From Nitrospirillum amazonense (lineage in GTDB: Bacteria > Pseudomonadota > Alphaproteobacteria > Azospirillales > Azospirillaceae), in assembly GCF_007828035.1 (NCBI RefSeq), contig NZ_VITV01000003.1, positions 744,001 to 808,000 of the forward strand: DNA of 64,000 nucleotides. Reading direction: 5' to 3'. This document shows, piece by piece, positions 9,689-18,363 of this stretch. Under the pieces are notes generated by a model, which saw only the letters and a program-made list of their open reading frames with translations, was not told the origin of the DNA and searched no databases. The number at the start of each line of letters is the position of its first letter. Position 1 is the first letter of the stretch. The position numbers and the translations under genes are program-made.

Positions 9689-10650
9689 CAGGCCAACTCC
9701 ACCGCGTAGTCCACACACGGGTCCAGCGCCAGCATCATCACCTCGGCCCATCGTGCGCGATCGGCGGACGGCCACGCGCGTAGCCCCTGGATCTGCCGCT
9801 CCGCCCACCCACCCGGCGCGAAAGCGCGATCCGTGGGTGACAGGATACGATAGCGCTCCACCCGCCCGGCCACCACGCCCACCTCATGGACCAGGGTGCC
9901 CCGGGCGCAGGGCACCGACGCCATCCCCCAGCCCGGCCCGGCCGTCGTGCCACGCAAGGGGGCGGCATCACCGGCGCGCAACACGTTCAGGCGTGCCGGC
10001 ACGCGGCAAAGATCGATCAGCCGGGCGACATGGCAGGCGATGAGCGAACCGGCAGGCAGGGCGCGGGACAGGAGGGGGTGGTCGGCATGACGCGCCGCCA
10101 GCGACCCCGGATCCACCTCGCCCGTCGGCGTCAGCATCGACGCGTCGAACAGGGTGGCGATGAAGCGCGCGGCCACCGTACGGCCAGCCCCGGCCCAGCG
10201 GGCCAATTCGACCGTCGAGGTCATCGCCAGCCACCGTTCGGGCGACAGGCCGGCCACCGCCTCCCCGATCAGGACTGCGGGGTCATCGGCGGCGGAGAGC
10301 GCCATAAAGGCGCGCGCGGCGGCCAGATCCGGCGCCTCCCCCAGCAGGCGGGCCCAGTCCAGGCTGATGCGCAGGGCGTGCTCCCGCACCACCTCCGTCC
10401 ATGTCCGGATTTCACGCGCCATCAGTTCACCGGTGGTGGCTTCCAGGCCCAGCGCCGCTTCCATCGCCAGCTCCGCCGCATGCCCCTGCGCATTGGCGCA
10501 GATGGCGAACAGCGCCCGGACCAGGGATGGCACCCGTTCCACCGGCGCGGCCGCCAGCAGGCCCGTGACATCACCACGTGGCGCGTAGCTTAGCGCGGCC
10601 GTGCCCCCGGCATCGGCCGGAAGCCGCAGGATGATGGCCGGGCGGGTCAT
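9688..10650 (-). CDS. hupK: Hydrogenase assembly protein HupK
   Basis: Accessory protein distantly related to hydrogenase large subunits, 320 residues. The large-subunit-like features are degenerate: ALFAICANAQ in place of the first CxxC motif, ARGTLVHEVGVVAGRVERYRILSPT corresponding to the substrate-channel region, and LDPCVDYAVELA at the end in place of DPCxxCxxH. This suggests a scaffold or iron-ligand carrier rather than an enzyme. It sits between hupJ (4 bp overlap) and hypA (1 bp overlap), the position seen in other hup clusters. Confidence 0.88.
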   Translation of the reverse strand: MTRPAIILRLPADAGGTAALSYAPRGDVTGLLAAAPVERVPSLVRALFAICANAQGHAAELAMEAALGLEATTGELMAREIRTWTEVVREHALRISLDWARLLGEAPDLAAARAFMALSAADDPAVLIGEAVAGLSPERWLAMTSTVELARWAGAGRTVAARFIATLFDASMLTPTGEVDPGSLAARHADHPLLSRALPAGSLIACHVARLIDLCRVPARLNVLRAGDAAPLRGTTAGPGWGMASVPCARGTLVHEVGVVAGRVERYRILSPTDRAFAPGGWAERQIQGLRAWPSADRARWAEVMMLALDPCVDYAVELA

Positions 10651-11189
10651 GATCCCGCCTGCGATGGTCCCGTCTGGCCCAGGCCGAACAGCGCACGCCG
10701 GCTGGGCGGCGCCGTTGGTTCCGGCTTGGCGGGCGCAGGGACAGCAGGATTCCCCGCCCAGATCGTGGCCATGCCATCGTCATCGGCGTCCGGCTCAGGC
10801 GCCGCCATGATTTCCGCAAGGGCGGCGTCCGCCGTCGCCACTGCCGTCTCCTGATCCGCGAAGTCGAACATGGGGGAGAACAAGGAGCAGCTCCAATACC
10901 CGCCCAACTCCTCCTCATGCCCCCAGATGCCTTCGTACCTGCCGGACGGCAACGCCAGGGCCGCCTTCGCCCCCACCTGCCGGGGCCCTTCCTCCGCCAC
11001 GGGCAGCAACAGCAGGTTCATGAACCACGGGGTCACCAGCACGCCCACCCAATGCCCGCCATGGCGGTGCAGCCCCCGCATCGCCACCGACAGCGCCGGG
11101 TTCATCACCGGAACGCCGGCCATGCGCGTCGCCGCGATACGGGCGAAGACGGTCTCGATGCGGGTGGAAAGGGCGGGCGCGTCGGTCAT
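10647..11189 (-). CDS. hupJ: Hydrogenase assembly chaperone HupJ (HybE-like)
   Basis: 180-residue protein of the HupJ/HybE family, thought to act as a chaperone during maturation and Tat export of the hydrogenase. Visible family features are GVPVMNPALSVAMRG (about residues 25-39), the WVGVLVTPWFMNLLLLP stretch and GGYWSCSLFSPMFDFAD. The C-terminus RRALFGLG resembles the RR-x-LF ending of HupJ proteins. A long Pro/Ala linker precedes that tail. It overlaps hupI and hupK by 4 bp each. Confidence 0.9.
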   Translation of the reverse strand: MTDAPALSTRIETVFARIAATRMAGVPVMNPALSVAMRGLHRHGGHWVGVLVTPWFMNLLLLPVAEEGPRQVGAKAALALPSGRYEGIWGHEEELGGYWSCSLFSPMFDFADQETAVATADAALAEIMAAPEPDADDDGMATIWAGNPAVPAPAKPEPTAPPSRRALFGLGQTGPSQAGS

Positions 11190-11410
11190 TCGTCAGCAAT
11201 CACCATAAAGCCGGCCTTGGCGCTGTCGCACTCGGGGCAGGTCCAATGCTCCGGCAGGTCCGCGAAGGCCGTGCCGGGCGGCACCTGCCAGTAGGTGTCG
11301 CCCACCGCCGGGTCGTAGACATGCCAGCAGATCTTGCACTCCAGCTTCGTCCCGGGGCTGATCTTGCTGACATCGCCCCCGAACGATCCGGCGAAGAAAT
11401 GATCCGTCAC
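11186..11410 (-). CDS. hupI: Hydrogenase-associated rubredoxin HupI
   Basis: Rubredoxin of 74 residues with the two iron-binding knuckles CKICWHVYDP and CPECDSAKAGF; the middle PPGTAFADLPEHWTCPEC matches the classical rubredoxin fold. HupI is required for hydrogenase maturation in rhizobia, probably protecting small-subunit clusters under oxygen. I place the start at a GTG (11410) that overlaps the hupH stop (GTGA). A longer open frame exists upstream but lies inside hupH and has unrelated sequence. Confidence 0.9.
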   Translation of the reverse strand: MTDHFFAGSFGGDVSKISPGTKLECKICWHVYDPAVGDTYWQVPPGTAFADLPEHWTCPECDSAKAGFMVIADE

Positions 11411-12258
11411 CGGTAAATCTCCATGATCTCGCGCAGTCGTTCGGCGGAATCCGCCAAGTCCTCCTCCGCCGCCAGGGCGACCTGCGGGATGGGGCAAATC
11501 TCGATGCTGTTGAGAATCAGCGTGTCCTGGGAATTGAAGTACTGCGTCCACCAGCAGCCTCGCGTCCCCGTCGACCGGATGCGGCAGTTGCCGTAGCCGC
11601 GCGACAGGATGACAAGGCCGCCGCGCCCCAGCGCCTCATCCAGGAAGGCCAGGTCCTCCTCGGTATGGGGCAGCAGGGACAGGTTGATGACATGGCCCGC
11701 GCCGCCGGCCTCCCCGACGCGGGGAATATGCTCATTGATTTCGGCGATCAGCGGCGGCGCGTTGAAGATGTTGGGGCGTGCCGTTTCCGGCAGGACGGCC
11801 GCGCCCCTCGCGCCGTTGAAGGCGCGCTCGACCAGCCCTGTCGGGAAAGGGGCACAATCGACATAGTCGCGCAGGCGCCGGCCGGCGGCGTCGCTTTCGC
11901 GCACCCGCCATACCCCGGCGAAGACGGATTCCTGGGCCTGGACGTCGGTCCCGAACACCACCGATACCTCGCCCTCGCCCAGCAACTGGTCCACGAACGC
12001 CAGGTTGGCGGCATCCAGTCGCGTCAGGTCCACCCGCTGCGGTCCCGCGCCGTCCACCGCGCGGATCAAGGCCGCCAGGATGGCGTGACCCGCCGCCACA
12101 CCCTGCGGCACCGCCTGGGCGGCATCCGCCTCCGGCACGTTGGCGGCGGAGAAGATGGCCATGCCGTCGGGCATCACCATGTAGTCCAGCCGGCCGCCGT
12201 CGAAATCTTCGGGCTGGCTGCCGGGCCCGACCAGGGCACCGCCATGGGCGTCGTTCAT
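11407..12258 (-). CDS. hupH: Hydrogenase expression/formation protein HupH (HyaF-like)
   Basis: 283-residue HupH/HyaF family protein, linked to maturation of the small subunit. Family-typical blocks are visible: the YMVMPDGMAIFSAANVPEA region near the N-terminus, GEGEVSVVF, and the C-terminal GYGNCRIRSTGTRGCWWTQY followed by FNSQDTLILNSIEICPIP. The start ATG at 12258 is preceded by a strong ribosome-binding sequence (GAGGAGAG), which decides against longer in-frame starts. It lies 10 bp after hupG and overlaps hupI. Confidence 0.92.
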   Translation of the reverse strand: MNDAHGGALVGPGSQPEDFDGGRLDYMVMPDGMAIFSAANVPEADAAQAVPQGVAAGHAILAALIRAVDGAGPQRVDLTRLDAANLAFVDQLLGEGEVSVVFGTDVQAQESVFAGVWRVRESDAAGRRLRDYVDCAPFPTGLVERAFNGARGAAVLPETARPNIFNAPPLIAEINEHIPRVGEAGGAGHVINLSLLPHTEEDLAFLDEALGRGGLVILSRGYGNCRIRSTGTRGCWWTQYFNSQDTLILNSIEICPIPQVALAAEEDLADSAERLREIMEIYR

Positions 12259-12268
12259 CAGTCTCTCC

Positions 12269-12712
12269 TCAATGCACAGCGTCGGTGCCGCAGCCGGCGG
12301 GCAGGCGGAAGGCAGGGGGAACGCTGGGTTCGCGCCCGAGGATTTCGGGAATCTCACGCATATAGTCCGCCCAGTCGCGGATGCCTTCGATGGCGCCCAG
12401 ATAGCCGCCCAGGCGCAGGAAGACCAGGGCGGGATAGCGAGCGAAGCGGAAGCGCCGCTGTAGCGCGCGCTCATCCGCCCGTGCGGCGATCAGGGGCACG
12501 ACATGGCCGCCCATGGCACCGTCCAGCTCCGGCAGGATGGCGGCGACATCGTCGCTCTCCGCCACCCGCCAGTGGTCGCCGGACAGGAACAGCATCGCCA
12601 GCGGCTCCCCGGCGCAGATATCCGCCAGCTCCGCCTCCCCCACCACCCGGTAGTCGCACCGGGCCATGACGGACTGCAGCAGGGGGGAAAAGTCGTCGCG
12701 CGCATCGCTCAT
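12269..12712 (-). CDS. hupG: Hydrogenase accessory protein HupG (HyaE-like thioredoxin fold)
   Basis: 147-residue HupG/HyaE family protein. HyaE-type proteins have a thioredoxin fold without the CxxC pair and bind the Tat signal of the hydrogenase small subunit. No CxxC is present here; LAMLFLSGDHWRVAESDDVAAILPEL and the RFRFARYPALVFLRLGGYLG segment match the family. It overlaps hupF by 4 bp. Confidence 0.88.
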   Translation of the reverse strand: MSDARDDFSPLLQSVMARCDYRVVGEAELADICAGEPLAMLFLSGDHWRVAESDDVAAILPELDGAMGGHVVPLIAARADERALQRRFRFARYPALVFLRLGGYLGAIEGIRDWADYMREIPEILGREPSVPPAFRLPAGCGTDAVH

Positions 12713-13026
12713 GCTTCAGGCTCCGGAGTGGGACGCAAATGGCTGGGTAGTTGAGGTTCACGGCCGATCAGGTCGGCGAAGGCGGCGTCCAGGTCGGCCG
12801 GTTGCCCCCGCATGACCGCCTCTAGGGCGCTCAGCGCCGCCAGGGACCGCTGGGCGGCCTCAGGGCTCATCACCTCCCGCGCGGCGCCCAGAAAGGTCAT
12901 GAGCCAAACGCCCGGGGCGACGTCGCCCACCAGGCTGGTGTCGATGGATAGTATCTCCGCGCCGGACCGGCAGCGGGCATGGCCGGCGCCGATCTCCACC
13001 ACCTGCATGGGAATGCCGATGCACAT
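12709..13026 (-). CDS. hupF: HypC-family chaperone HupF
   Basis: 105-residue paralogue of HypC that assists maturation of HupL. The N-terminus MCIGIPMQVVEIG keeps the essential Cys2; GDVAPGVWLMTFLGAAREV is the OB-fold core. It is longer than HypC by a C-terminal extension that is typical for HupF. The TGATG junction with hupD and the 4 bp overlap with hupG place it in the long maturation operon. Confidence 0.93.
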   Translation of the reverse strand: MCIGIPMQVVEIGAGHARCRSGAEILSIDTSLVGDVAPGVWLMTFLGAAREVMSPEAAQRSLAALSALEAVMRGQPADLDAAFADLIGREPQLPSHLRPTPEPEA

Positions 13027-13748
13027 CAGGCGTCCATCCCGGGCGCGCCCGCCATGGGGTGGGCTACAAGGGGGTGGGCCACCAGGGCCTGCATCTCCAC
13101 CTCGAAATCCGCGGGCCCCGTCCAGCCGCCGGCGCCCAGTACCCGCGCGTCGCCGCCGCGGAAGGCCGTCGCCTCGTCCGGACGTTCCGCCTCATAACGG
13201 TCCAGCATCATTTCCAGCGACCCAATCCCCTGCTCCGCCGGCAGCGGCACCGGGCGCGGGGTGGCGGCGACGCCAAAGCCCGCCAGATACTCCAGCGCCA
13301 GCGCGATGGCCGGCTCCACCTGGGCTTTGACCTCCGGCCGCAGGCTGCCACCAAAATCCTCCAGCTCAACCGGTTGCACGCCGATCAGCAGCTGGTGGGC
13401 GGGGCTGTCGCCCATCATCTCCGCCATGGCCAGTACCTCCTGGAAGCCGGTCTGGTGCAGGGAAATCTTCTTGGCACCCAGAAACTTCGGCACCTCCGCC
13501 CCCTCCACCCGCTTCAGGGTGCCGGGCGGCAGGGCGTAATCGACAGCATCGAAGACGACAAGGATGTCGGCCTCGCGGATTTCCTGAACCAGGTAGATGC
13601 CCTGCGTGCCGCCGTCGATCAGGCGGACGTTGGCAGGAAAGGCATAATGGCGGTGCATGTGCTCCACAGCCCGCACGCCGAACCCTTCGTCGGCCCACAG
13701 CAGGTTGCCGATGCCCAGCACCAGCACGCGGGGTCCGCTTGCCGTCAT
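13026..13748 (-). CDS. hupD: Hydrogenase maturation endopeptidase HupD
   Basis: Nickel-dependent protease that removes the C-terminal peptide of HupL after metal insertion; 240 residues. The HyaD-family motifs are VLVLGIGNLLWADEGFGV (with the metal-binding Glu), VVFDAVDYALPPG (Asp region) and ISLHQTGFQEVL (His). A start at 13748 is chosen because the sigma-54 promoter at 13807-13821 would place transcription start near 13795, which excludes the longer start at 13817. It is the first gene of the 17-gene maturation and regulation operon. Confidence 0.94.
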   Translation of the reverse strand: MTASGPRVLVLGIGNLLWADEGFGVRAVEHMHRHYAFPANVRLIDGGTQGIYLVQEIREADILVVFDAVDYALPPGTLKRVEGAEVPKFLGAKKISLHQTGFQEVLAMAEMMGDSPAHQLLIGVQPVELEDFGGSLRPEVKAQVEPAIALALEYLAGFGVAATPRPVPLPAEQGIGSLEMMLDRYEAERPDEATAFRGGDARVLGAGGWTGPADFEVEMQALVAHPLVAHPMAGAPGMDA

Positions 13749-13806
13749 CACTTCCACGCCTTTCACTCCCCTGTCATCCGACGGGCCGGATGTTGGGGGT
13801 GGTTCA

Positions 13807-13821
13807 GCAAGGGACATGCCA
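13807..13821 (-). promoter_or_regulatory. Sigma-54 promoter of the hupD operon
   Basis: On the minus strand the sequence reads TGGCAT-GTCCC-TTGC, matching the sigma-54 consensus TGGCAC-N5-TTGC at every position but the last of the -24 element. The spacing between the GG and GC doublets is exact. It lies about 60 bp upstream of the hupD start, downstream of the hupC terminator, so it should start a separate transcript. Confidence 0.8.
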
Positions 13822-13896
13822 GCGCACCGTTCAGCGCCGAAACGGCTGAAGCTTTGGGGGATGGCGGGCCATCCTCAGCGCCTTACCGGATAGAAT

Positions 13897-13912
13897 CCTT
13901 CCAGTTGGAAGG
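13897..13912. promoter_or_regulatory. Candidate activator-binding dyad upstream of hupD promoter
   Basis: Perfect 16-bp inverted repeat CCTTCCAGTTGGAAGG. Its centre is about 97 bp upstream of the -12 element of the hupD sigma-54 promoter, a normal distance for an NtrC-type enhancer. The core TTCC-N4-GGAA recurs at 13963-13976 and, slightly degenerate, upstream of the hupS promoter. Assignment to HupR is inference. Confidence 0.5.
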
Positions 13913-13938
13913 GGAACTGGAAGTTCATTTTCCAAATG

Positions 13939-13965
13939 AAAAAGGGGGCCGCGAAGCCCCCCTTT
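13939..13965 (-). terminator. Intrinsic terminator after hupC
   Basis: On the minus strand AAAGGGGGGC, a short loop, then GCCCCCTTTTT forms a GC-rich hairpin followed by five T. It begins 24 bp after the hupC stop and separates hupSLEC from the downstream hupD unit, which has its own promoter. Confidence 0.75.
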
Positions 13966-13976
13966 CCGATTGGAAA
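13963..13976. promoter_or_regulatory. Second TTCC-N4-GGAA dyad between hupC and hupD
   Basis: TTTCCGATTGGAAA, an inverted repeat with a 4-bp centre. It is 65 bp from the centre of the dyad at 13897-13912 and about 160 bp upstream of the hupD promoter. It could be a second HupR site; inference only. Confidence 0.35.
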
Positions 13977-13988
13977 CTTGCCTGGACC

Positions 13989-14711
13989 TCAGGGTTCGTC
14001 GGTGGGCCCGCCATCGCGGAAGGTGCGCCAGCCCGAGAACATCGAGGAGATGATGGACTGCCGGGACATGATGTCCTCCCGCACGGCGGCATAGATGTGG
14101 ACGATGGCGAAGATCACGATCACCCACATGGCCATGTGGTGCCAGGTGTGAACCGTCTGGCTCTGCCCGAACAGGGGAATGACCCAGCTGGTGAACAGCC
14201 GGTGGATCCAGCCCGGCCCCTGGCCCTCGCCATACAGGGCCAAGCCGGTGACGATCATGAATAGCGTGCCCCACACGAACAGGACGTGCATGGACAAGAT
14301 GGCCAGCGGGTTGTGCCCGCTGTACTTCTTGGGCTCGCGCTCCAGCATGGCATACCAGCGGATCTCATGGATCACGCCCAGCCAGAAGCTTTTGCGCCAC
14401 ACCGGCGGCCGGAAGATTTCGCGGGCGTGGTCGTTGCCCACGAAGGACCAGTAGAAGCGGAAGACGAAGCCGACGACCAGGATCTGCCCCGCCGAGAAAT
14501 GCAGGAAGCGGATCCAGCCGAACAGGAAATGGGCGCTGGGCTCACCATGGATGGACGGCGGGGGTGAGCCGATCAGATAGCCCGTAACGCACAGTACCAG
14601 GATGGCGGCGGCATTGGCCCAGTGCCACAAGCGCACCGGCGCCTCATAGACGTAAACCGCCTCTTCCTTATGTGTTCCCGCCTTATGAGTTCCCAGGGAG
14701 GCCTCGCTCAT
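13989..14711 (-). CDS. hupC: Ni/Fe-hydrogenase b-type cytochrome subunit HupC
   Basis: Membrane cytochrome b (240 residues) that anchors HupSL and passes electrons to the quinone pool. There are four hydrophobic segments. Histidines likely to ligate haem lie in VRLWHWANAA (first segment), IRFLHFSAGQ, LSMHVLFVWG and HHMAMWVIVIFAIVHIYAAVRED near the C-terminus. The VREDIMSRQS tail matches HyaC/HupC proteins. It lies 13 bp after hupE and ends 24 bp before a terminator. Confidence 0.95.
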   Translation of the reverse strand: MSEASLGTHKAGTHKEEAVYVYEAPVRLWHWANAAAILVLCVTGYLIGSPPPSIHGEPSAHFLFGWIRFLHFSAGQILVVGFVFRFYWSFVGNDHAREIFRPPVWRKSFWLGVIHEIRWYAMLEREPKKYSGHNPLAILSMHVLFVWGTLFMIVTGLALYGEGQGPGWIHRLFTSWVIPLFGQSQTVHTWHHMAMWVIVIFAIVHIYAAVREDIMSRQSIISSMFSGWRTFRDGGPTDEP

Positions 14712-14724
14712 GGCGCGTCCCCCC

Positions 14725-15306
14725 TTACAGTGCGGCGAGCGCGAGGCCCGCGACGCCCAGGGTCAGGCCGGAAGCCCAACGCCCCCAGCGGGTGGCCAGC
14801 AGGCCGCTGCCCAGGCGCCAGCCGGCGGCGTGCAGCAGGGCCGACGCCACCATGAAGCCGGCAAAATAGCCCGGCAGGTGGCCTCCCGCCTCCATGCCAT
14901 GGGCATAGCCATGCACCGTGGCGAACAGGGCGATAAGGCCCAGGCCCGCGGCGTCGGGCAGTAGGGGGGCCACGATCAGCATCAGGCCCAGCAAGGTCAC
15001 CGACAGCGCCGCCAGCGTGTCCACCGGGGTGAAGGCGCCGCCGGCCAGGCCGGCCAGCGCGCCGACCGCCAGCATGGCCACGAACAGCGCCGGCGCCTGC
15101 CAGGCGCGTGCCGCCGGCCGGGTGGCCGCCCACAGGCCAACCGCCAGCATGGCCGCCAGATGGTCCAGGCCTGTCAGCGGGTGGATGATGCCGGCGGCGA
15201 AGCCCCCGTCATGCCCCGGATGGGCCACGGCCGGGGTGGCGGTGAAACCCGCCGCCAGGACAGCCGCCGAGACGCGGGGGACCGATTTCGTGATGAAGCT
15301 CTTCAT
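14725..15306 (-). CDS. hupE: HupE/UreJ-family membrane protein (putative nickel permease)
   Basis: 193-residue membrane protein with an N-terminal signal sequence ending AVAHPGH and about six hydrophobic segments. The family signature HPLTGLDHLAAM is present, as is the second histidine region FATVHGYAHGMEAGGHLPGY. HupE in rhizobia imports nickel for hydrogenase synthesis; the role is inferred from the family. It sits between hupL and hupC, within the structural operon, with a GGAG ribosome-binding site close to the ATG. Confidence 0.9.
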   Translation of the reverse strand: MKSFITKSVPRVSAAVLAAGFTATPAVAHPGHDGGFAAGIIHPLTGLDHLAAMLAVGLWAATRPAARAWQAPALFVAMLAVGALAGLAGGAFTPVDTLAALSVTLLGLMLIVAPLLPDAAGLGLIALFATVHGYAHGMEAGGHLPGYFAGFMVASALLHAAGWRLGSGLLATRWGRWASGLTLGVAGLALAAL

Positions 15307-15324
15307 AGGATCAGTCTCCTTGGT

Positions 15325-17124
15325 TCAGCGGACTTTGACTTCGGCCAATTCCTGCCCGTCCGGCCCCATGACATGGGTGGAGCAGGCCAGGCAGGGATCG
15401 AAGCTGTGCAGCGTGCGCAGGATTTCCACCGGCTCTTCCGCACGGGCCACCTTGGTGTTCATGAGCGACGCTTCGAAGGCGCCGATATTGCCCTTGTTGT
15501 CGCGCGGGCTGCCGTTCCAGGTGGTGGGTACCACGCACTGGTAATTATCGATCTTGCCGTCCTTGATGCGGATCCAGTGGGCCAGCGCGCCGCGCGGCGC
15601 CTCGGTGAAGCCCACGCCCTTGACCTCGGACGGCCAGGTCTTGGGATCGAACTTCGCCGTGTTGGCGGTCGAGGTGTCGCCCGCCTTGATGGTGGCGATC
15701 AGCTTGTCCAGGAAATAGCGTTGCTTGCGCGCCGCCCACTGGGCCTCCAGCGCACGCGCCGCTGTCCGCCCCAGGGTGGAGAACAGCGCGTCCAGCGGCA
15801 CGTTCAGCGCCACCAGGGTGCGGTCAACCTGATCCTTGATCTCGGCATTGCCCTGCATGTAGCCGACCAGGTAGCGGGCCAGCGGCCCCACCTCCATGGC
15901 ATGGCCGCGCCAGCGCGGCGCCTTGATCCAGCTGTACTTCGCCCCTTCGTCCAGCTGGACGATGTTGGTGCTGGTGCCCTTGGCGTTGGGGCCCAGCTGG
16001 TAATGGGGTTCGGTCACGCCGTCCCAGGGATGCAGGCCCTTGCTTTCATCCGGGTACTTGTACCAGCTGTGGGGCACGAACTCCTGCACCTGCTCGGGAT
16101 CGGTCAGGTCGACGGGGTGCACCTCCGACAGCTTGCCGTCGATGATGGCGCCGTGGGGCATCAGCAGGTTGCGGGGGCTGTAGTCGTTGGCCCGGTCGGG
16201 GATGTCGCCGTAGGCCAGCACCGACTTGTTCGACAAACCGCCGCCGTACAGCCAGTCCTTGTAGAACCCGCCGATGGCGATGATGTCGGGGATGTAGACG
16301 TTCTCCACGAACTCGATGCAGCGATCGGTGATGGAAGAGACGTAGTTCAGCGACGCCATGTTCACCGGCGCGCCCGCTGCCATGTCGCCATCCAGGTTGA
16401 TGGCGCAGGGAACCCCGCCCACCAGCCAGTTGGGATGGATGTCCTTGCCGCCGAAAATGGTGCGGACGCGCATGATCTCCTTCTGGAAATCCAGCGCCTC
16501 CAGATAATGGGTCACCGCCATCAGGTCGGCCTCGGGCGGCAGCTTGTAGGCCGGGTTGGTCCAGTAGCCGTTCTTGAAGGGCCCCAGCTGCCCGGATTCC
16601 ACGAACTTGCGCAGGCGGGTCTGGATGTCCCGGAAATAGCCCGGGGAACTGTTGGGATGGTGGGGCGAGACGGCCTGCTGCAGTTCCGACGTGGCCTTGG
16701 GGTCAGCCTTCAGGGCGTTGACCGGGTTCACCCAGTCCAGGGCGTGGAGGTGGTAGAAATGGACCAGATGGTCATGTACCTGCAGCGACAGCTGCATGAT
16801 GTTGCGGATGCTGTTGGCGTTTTCCGGAATCTGGATGTTCAGGGCATTTTCCACCGCGCGGACGGAGGTGAGCGCGTGGGTGCCGGTGCAGACGCCGCAG
16901 ATGCGCTGGGTGAAGGCCCAGGCGTCGCGCGGATCGCGTCCCTTCAGGATGACCTCCAGCCCGCGCCACATGGTGCCGGTGGAGACGGCGTTGCGGATGA
17001 CGTTGTCGCCGTCGAGGTTGACCTCACAGCGCATGTGGCCCTCGATGCGGGTGACCGGATCGACCACGACGCGCTTGCCGCTGGTGTCGAGCTGGTAGCC
17101 GTTGGGTGTCGCAAGCGTGGGCAT
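15325..17124 (-). CDS. hupL: Uptake [NiFe] hydrogenase large subunit HupL
   Basis: Catalytic subunit that oxidises H2 in the periplasm; 599 residues. The NiFe ligands are in [12 protein letters not shown] (about residues 74-85) and DPCLACSTH (576-584). A 15-residue tail follows His584 and is the peptide that HupD should remove. The N-terminal [17 protein letters not shown] is typical of group 1 enzymes. It has no signal of its own and is expected to be co-exported with HupS. The ATG overlaps the hupS stop in a TGATG junction. Confidence 0.98.
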   Translation of the reverse strand: MPTLATPNGYQLDTSGKRVVVDPVTRIEGHMRCEVNLDGDNVIRNAVSTGTMWRGLEVILKGRDPRDAWAFTQRICGVCTGTHALTSVRAVENALNIQIPENANSIRNIMQLSLQVHDHLVHFYHLHALDWVNPVNALKADPKATSELQQAVSPHHPNSSPGYFRDIQTRLRKFVESGQLGPFKNGYWTNPAYKLPPEADLMAVTHYLEALDFQKEIMRVRTIFGGKDIHPNWLVGGVPCAINLDGDMAAGAPVNMASLNYVSSITDRCIEFVENVYIPDIIAIGGFYKDWLYGGGLSNKSVLAYGDIPDRANDYSPRNLLMPHGAIIDGKLSEVHPVDLTDPEQVQEFVPHSWYKYPDESKGLHPWDGVTEPHYQLGPNAKGTSTNIVQLDEGAKYSWIKAPRWRGHAMEVGPLARYLVGYMQGNAEIKDQVDRTLVALNVPLDALFSTLGRTAARALEAQWAARKQRYFLDKLIATIKAGDTSTANTAKFDPKTWPSEVKGVGFTEAPRGALAHWIRIKDGKIDNYQCVVPTTWNGSPRDNKGNIGAFEASLMNTKVARAEEPVEILRTLHSFDPCLACSTHVMGPDGQELAEVKVR

Positions 17125-18224
17125 CAGTCCCGTCCCTCTCTCTTATCGTTGGCACCGCTGTTGGAGCGGGCGCGCTTGACCGCGCTGGCCGCGGCATGCA
17201 CCGCGGCGGCGGCGCCGACGATGCCGGCCGCCGTGCCGCCGATCTTGTCGGCGTTGGCCTCGATGCCGAAGCCATGGACATCGCTCAGGCGTTCATAGAA
17301 GCCGCCCTTGTCCCAGAAGCCGTCCTCGGAACAGCCGATGCAGGGATGACCGGCCTGGATGGGGAAGCTGAGGCCCCCGTTCCAGCGCACGGTGGAGCAG
17401 GCGTTGTAGGTGGTCGGGCCCTTGCAGCCGACCTTATACAGGCAGTAGCCGCGGCGCGCGCCCTCATCATCGAAGCTTTCCACGAACTGGCCGGCATCGA
17501 AGTGCGGGCGGCGATAGCATTTGTCATGGATGCGCTGGGAATAGAACATCTTCGGCCGGCCCTGCATGTCCAGTTCCGGGAACCGGTCGAAGGTCAGGAT
17601 ATAGGCGATGACCGCCGTCATGACCTCGGCGATGGGCGGGCAGCCCGGCACCTTGATGATGGGCTTCGCCGGCAAGCCGGGCACCTTGTGGATGGGTGTC
17701 GCCTGGGTGGGGTTGGGCCGGGCGGCCTGAACGCAGCCCCAGCTGGCGCAGCTGCCCCAGCTGATGATGGCCTTGCAGTGGTCGGCCGCCTTCTTCAACT
17801 GTTCCAGGTACGGCTTGCCGCCGATGATGCAGCTCATGCCCTCCTGGTTCAGCGGGGGGTTGCCCTCGCACGCCAGGATGAAGTTGCCTTTATACTTCTC
17901 GATGGTCTCGTCGATGATGGATTCGGCCTGGAAGCCCGCCGCCGCCATGATGGTATCGTCATAGTCGAGGCTGATCATCGACAGGATGACGTCCTTGGCC
18001 AGGGGATGGGCCGACCGGATGAAGCTTTCCGAACAGCAGGTGCACTCCAGGCCGTGCAGCCACAGCACCGGGATGCGCGGCTTGGTCTCCATGGCGGTTT
18101 CGATGGCCCGGGCGTAGGAGGGACCCAGGCCCAGCGCTGCGGCCGTCAGGCTGCAAAATTTGGTGAAGCTTCGCCGGGTGATGCCCTGCCGGCGCATCAC
18201 CTCGTAAAACGTCTCGCTCGCCAT
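17124..18224 (-). CDS. hupS: Uptake [NiFe] hydrogenase small subunit HupS, oxygen-tolerant type
   Basis: Electron-transfer subunit, 366 residues. The twin-arginine signal ([10 protein letters not shown], residues 17-26) directs folded export. The proximal-cluster region reads ECTCCSES (Cys61, Cys63, Cys64), GSCASWGC (Cys159, Cys164) and VPGCPP (Cys195). That is six cysteines instead of four, the pattern of the [4Fe-3S] cluster of oxygen-tolerant group 1d hydrogenases. The medial and distal cluster ligands follow ([27 protein letters not shown]). A C-terminal hydrophobic anchor lies at about residues 325-350. It is the first gene of hupSLEC. Confidence 0.97.
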   Translation of the reverse strand: MASETFYEVMRRQGITRRSFTKFCSLTAAALGLGPSYARAIETAMETKPRIPVLWLHGLECTCCSESFIRSAHPLAKDVILSMISLDYDDTIMAAAGFQAESIIDETIEKYKGNFILACEGNPPLNQEGMSCIIGGKPYLEQLKKAADHCKAIISWGSCASWGCVQAARPNPTQATPIHKVPGLPAKPIIKVPGCPPIAEVMTAVIAYILTFDRFPELDMQGRPKMFYSQRIHDKCYRRPHFDAGQFVESFDDEGARRGYCLYKVGCKGPTTYNACSTVRWNGGLSFPIQAGHPCIGCSEDGFWDKGGFYERLSDVHGFGIEANADKIGGTAAGIVGAAAAVHAAASAVKRARSNSGANDKREGRD

Positions 18225-18284
18225 TCCGGCATTTCCTCCAACGTCCCCGGCGGGGCTGTCTCGCTCCGCATCGGTGACATTTGG

Positions 18285-18299
18285 GCAAAAAGCGTGCCA
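18285..18299 (-). promoter_or_regulatory. Sigma-54 promoter of hupSLEC
   Basis: On the minus strand TGGCAC-GCTTT-TTGC, a perfect match to the sigma-54 -24/-12 consensus. It predicts transcription start near 18273 and a leader of about 50 bases before the hupS ATG, with GGAGG present in the leader. Confidence 0.85.
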
Positions 18300-18363
18300 G
18301 GCAAAAAATTGAGGGCGCGAAAGGCTTAATGGTATCGGCGCTTCCCCTCAGGGGTGGAAAGCA

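Noticed and set aside
15160-17298. Long open frame (712 codons) on the plus strand opposite hupL
   Set aside because: The mirror of HupL codon use explains it; hupL has complete motifs and a matching operon position.
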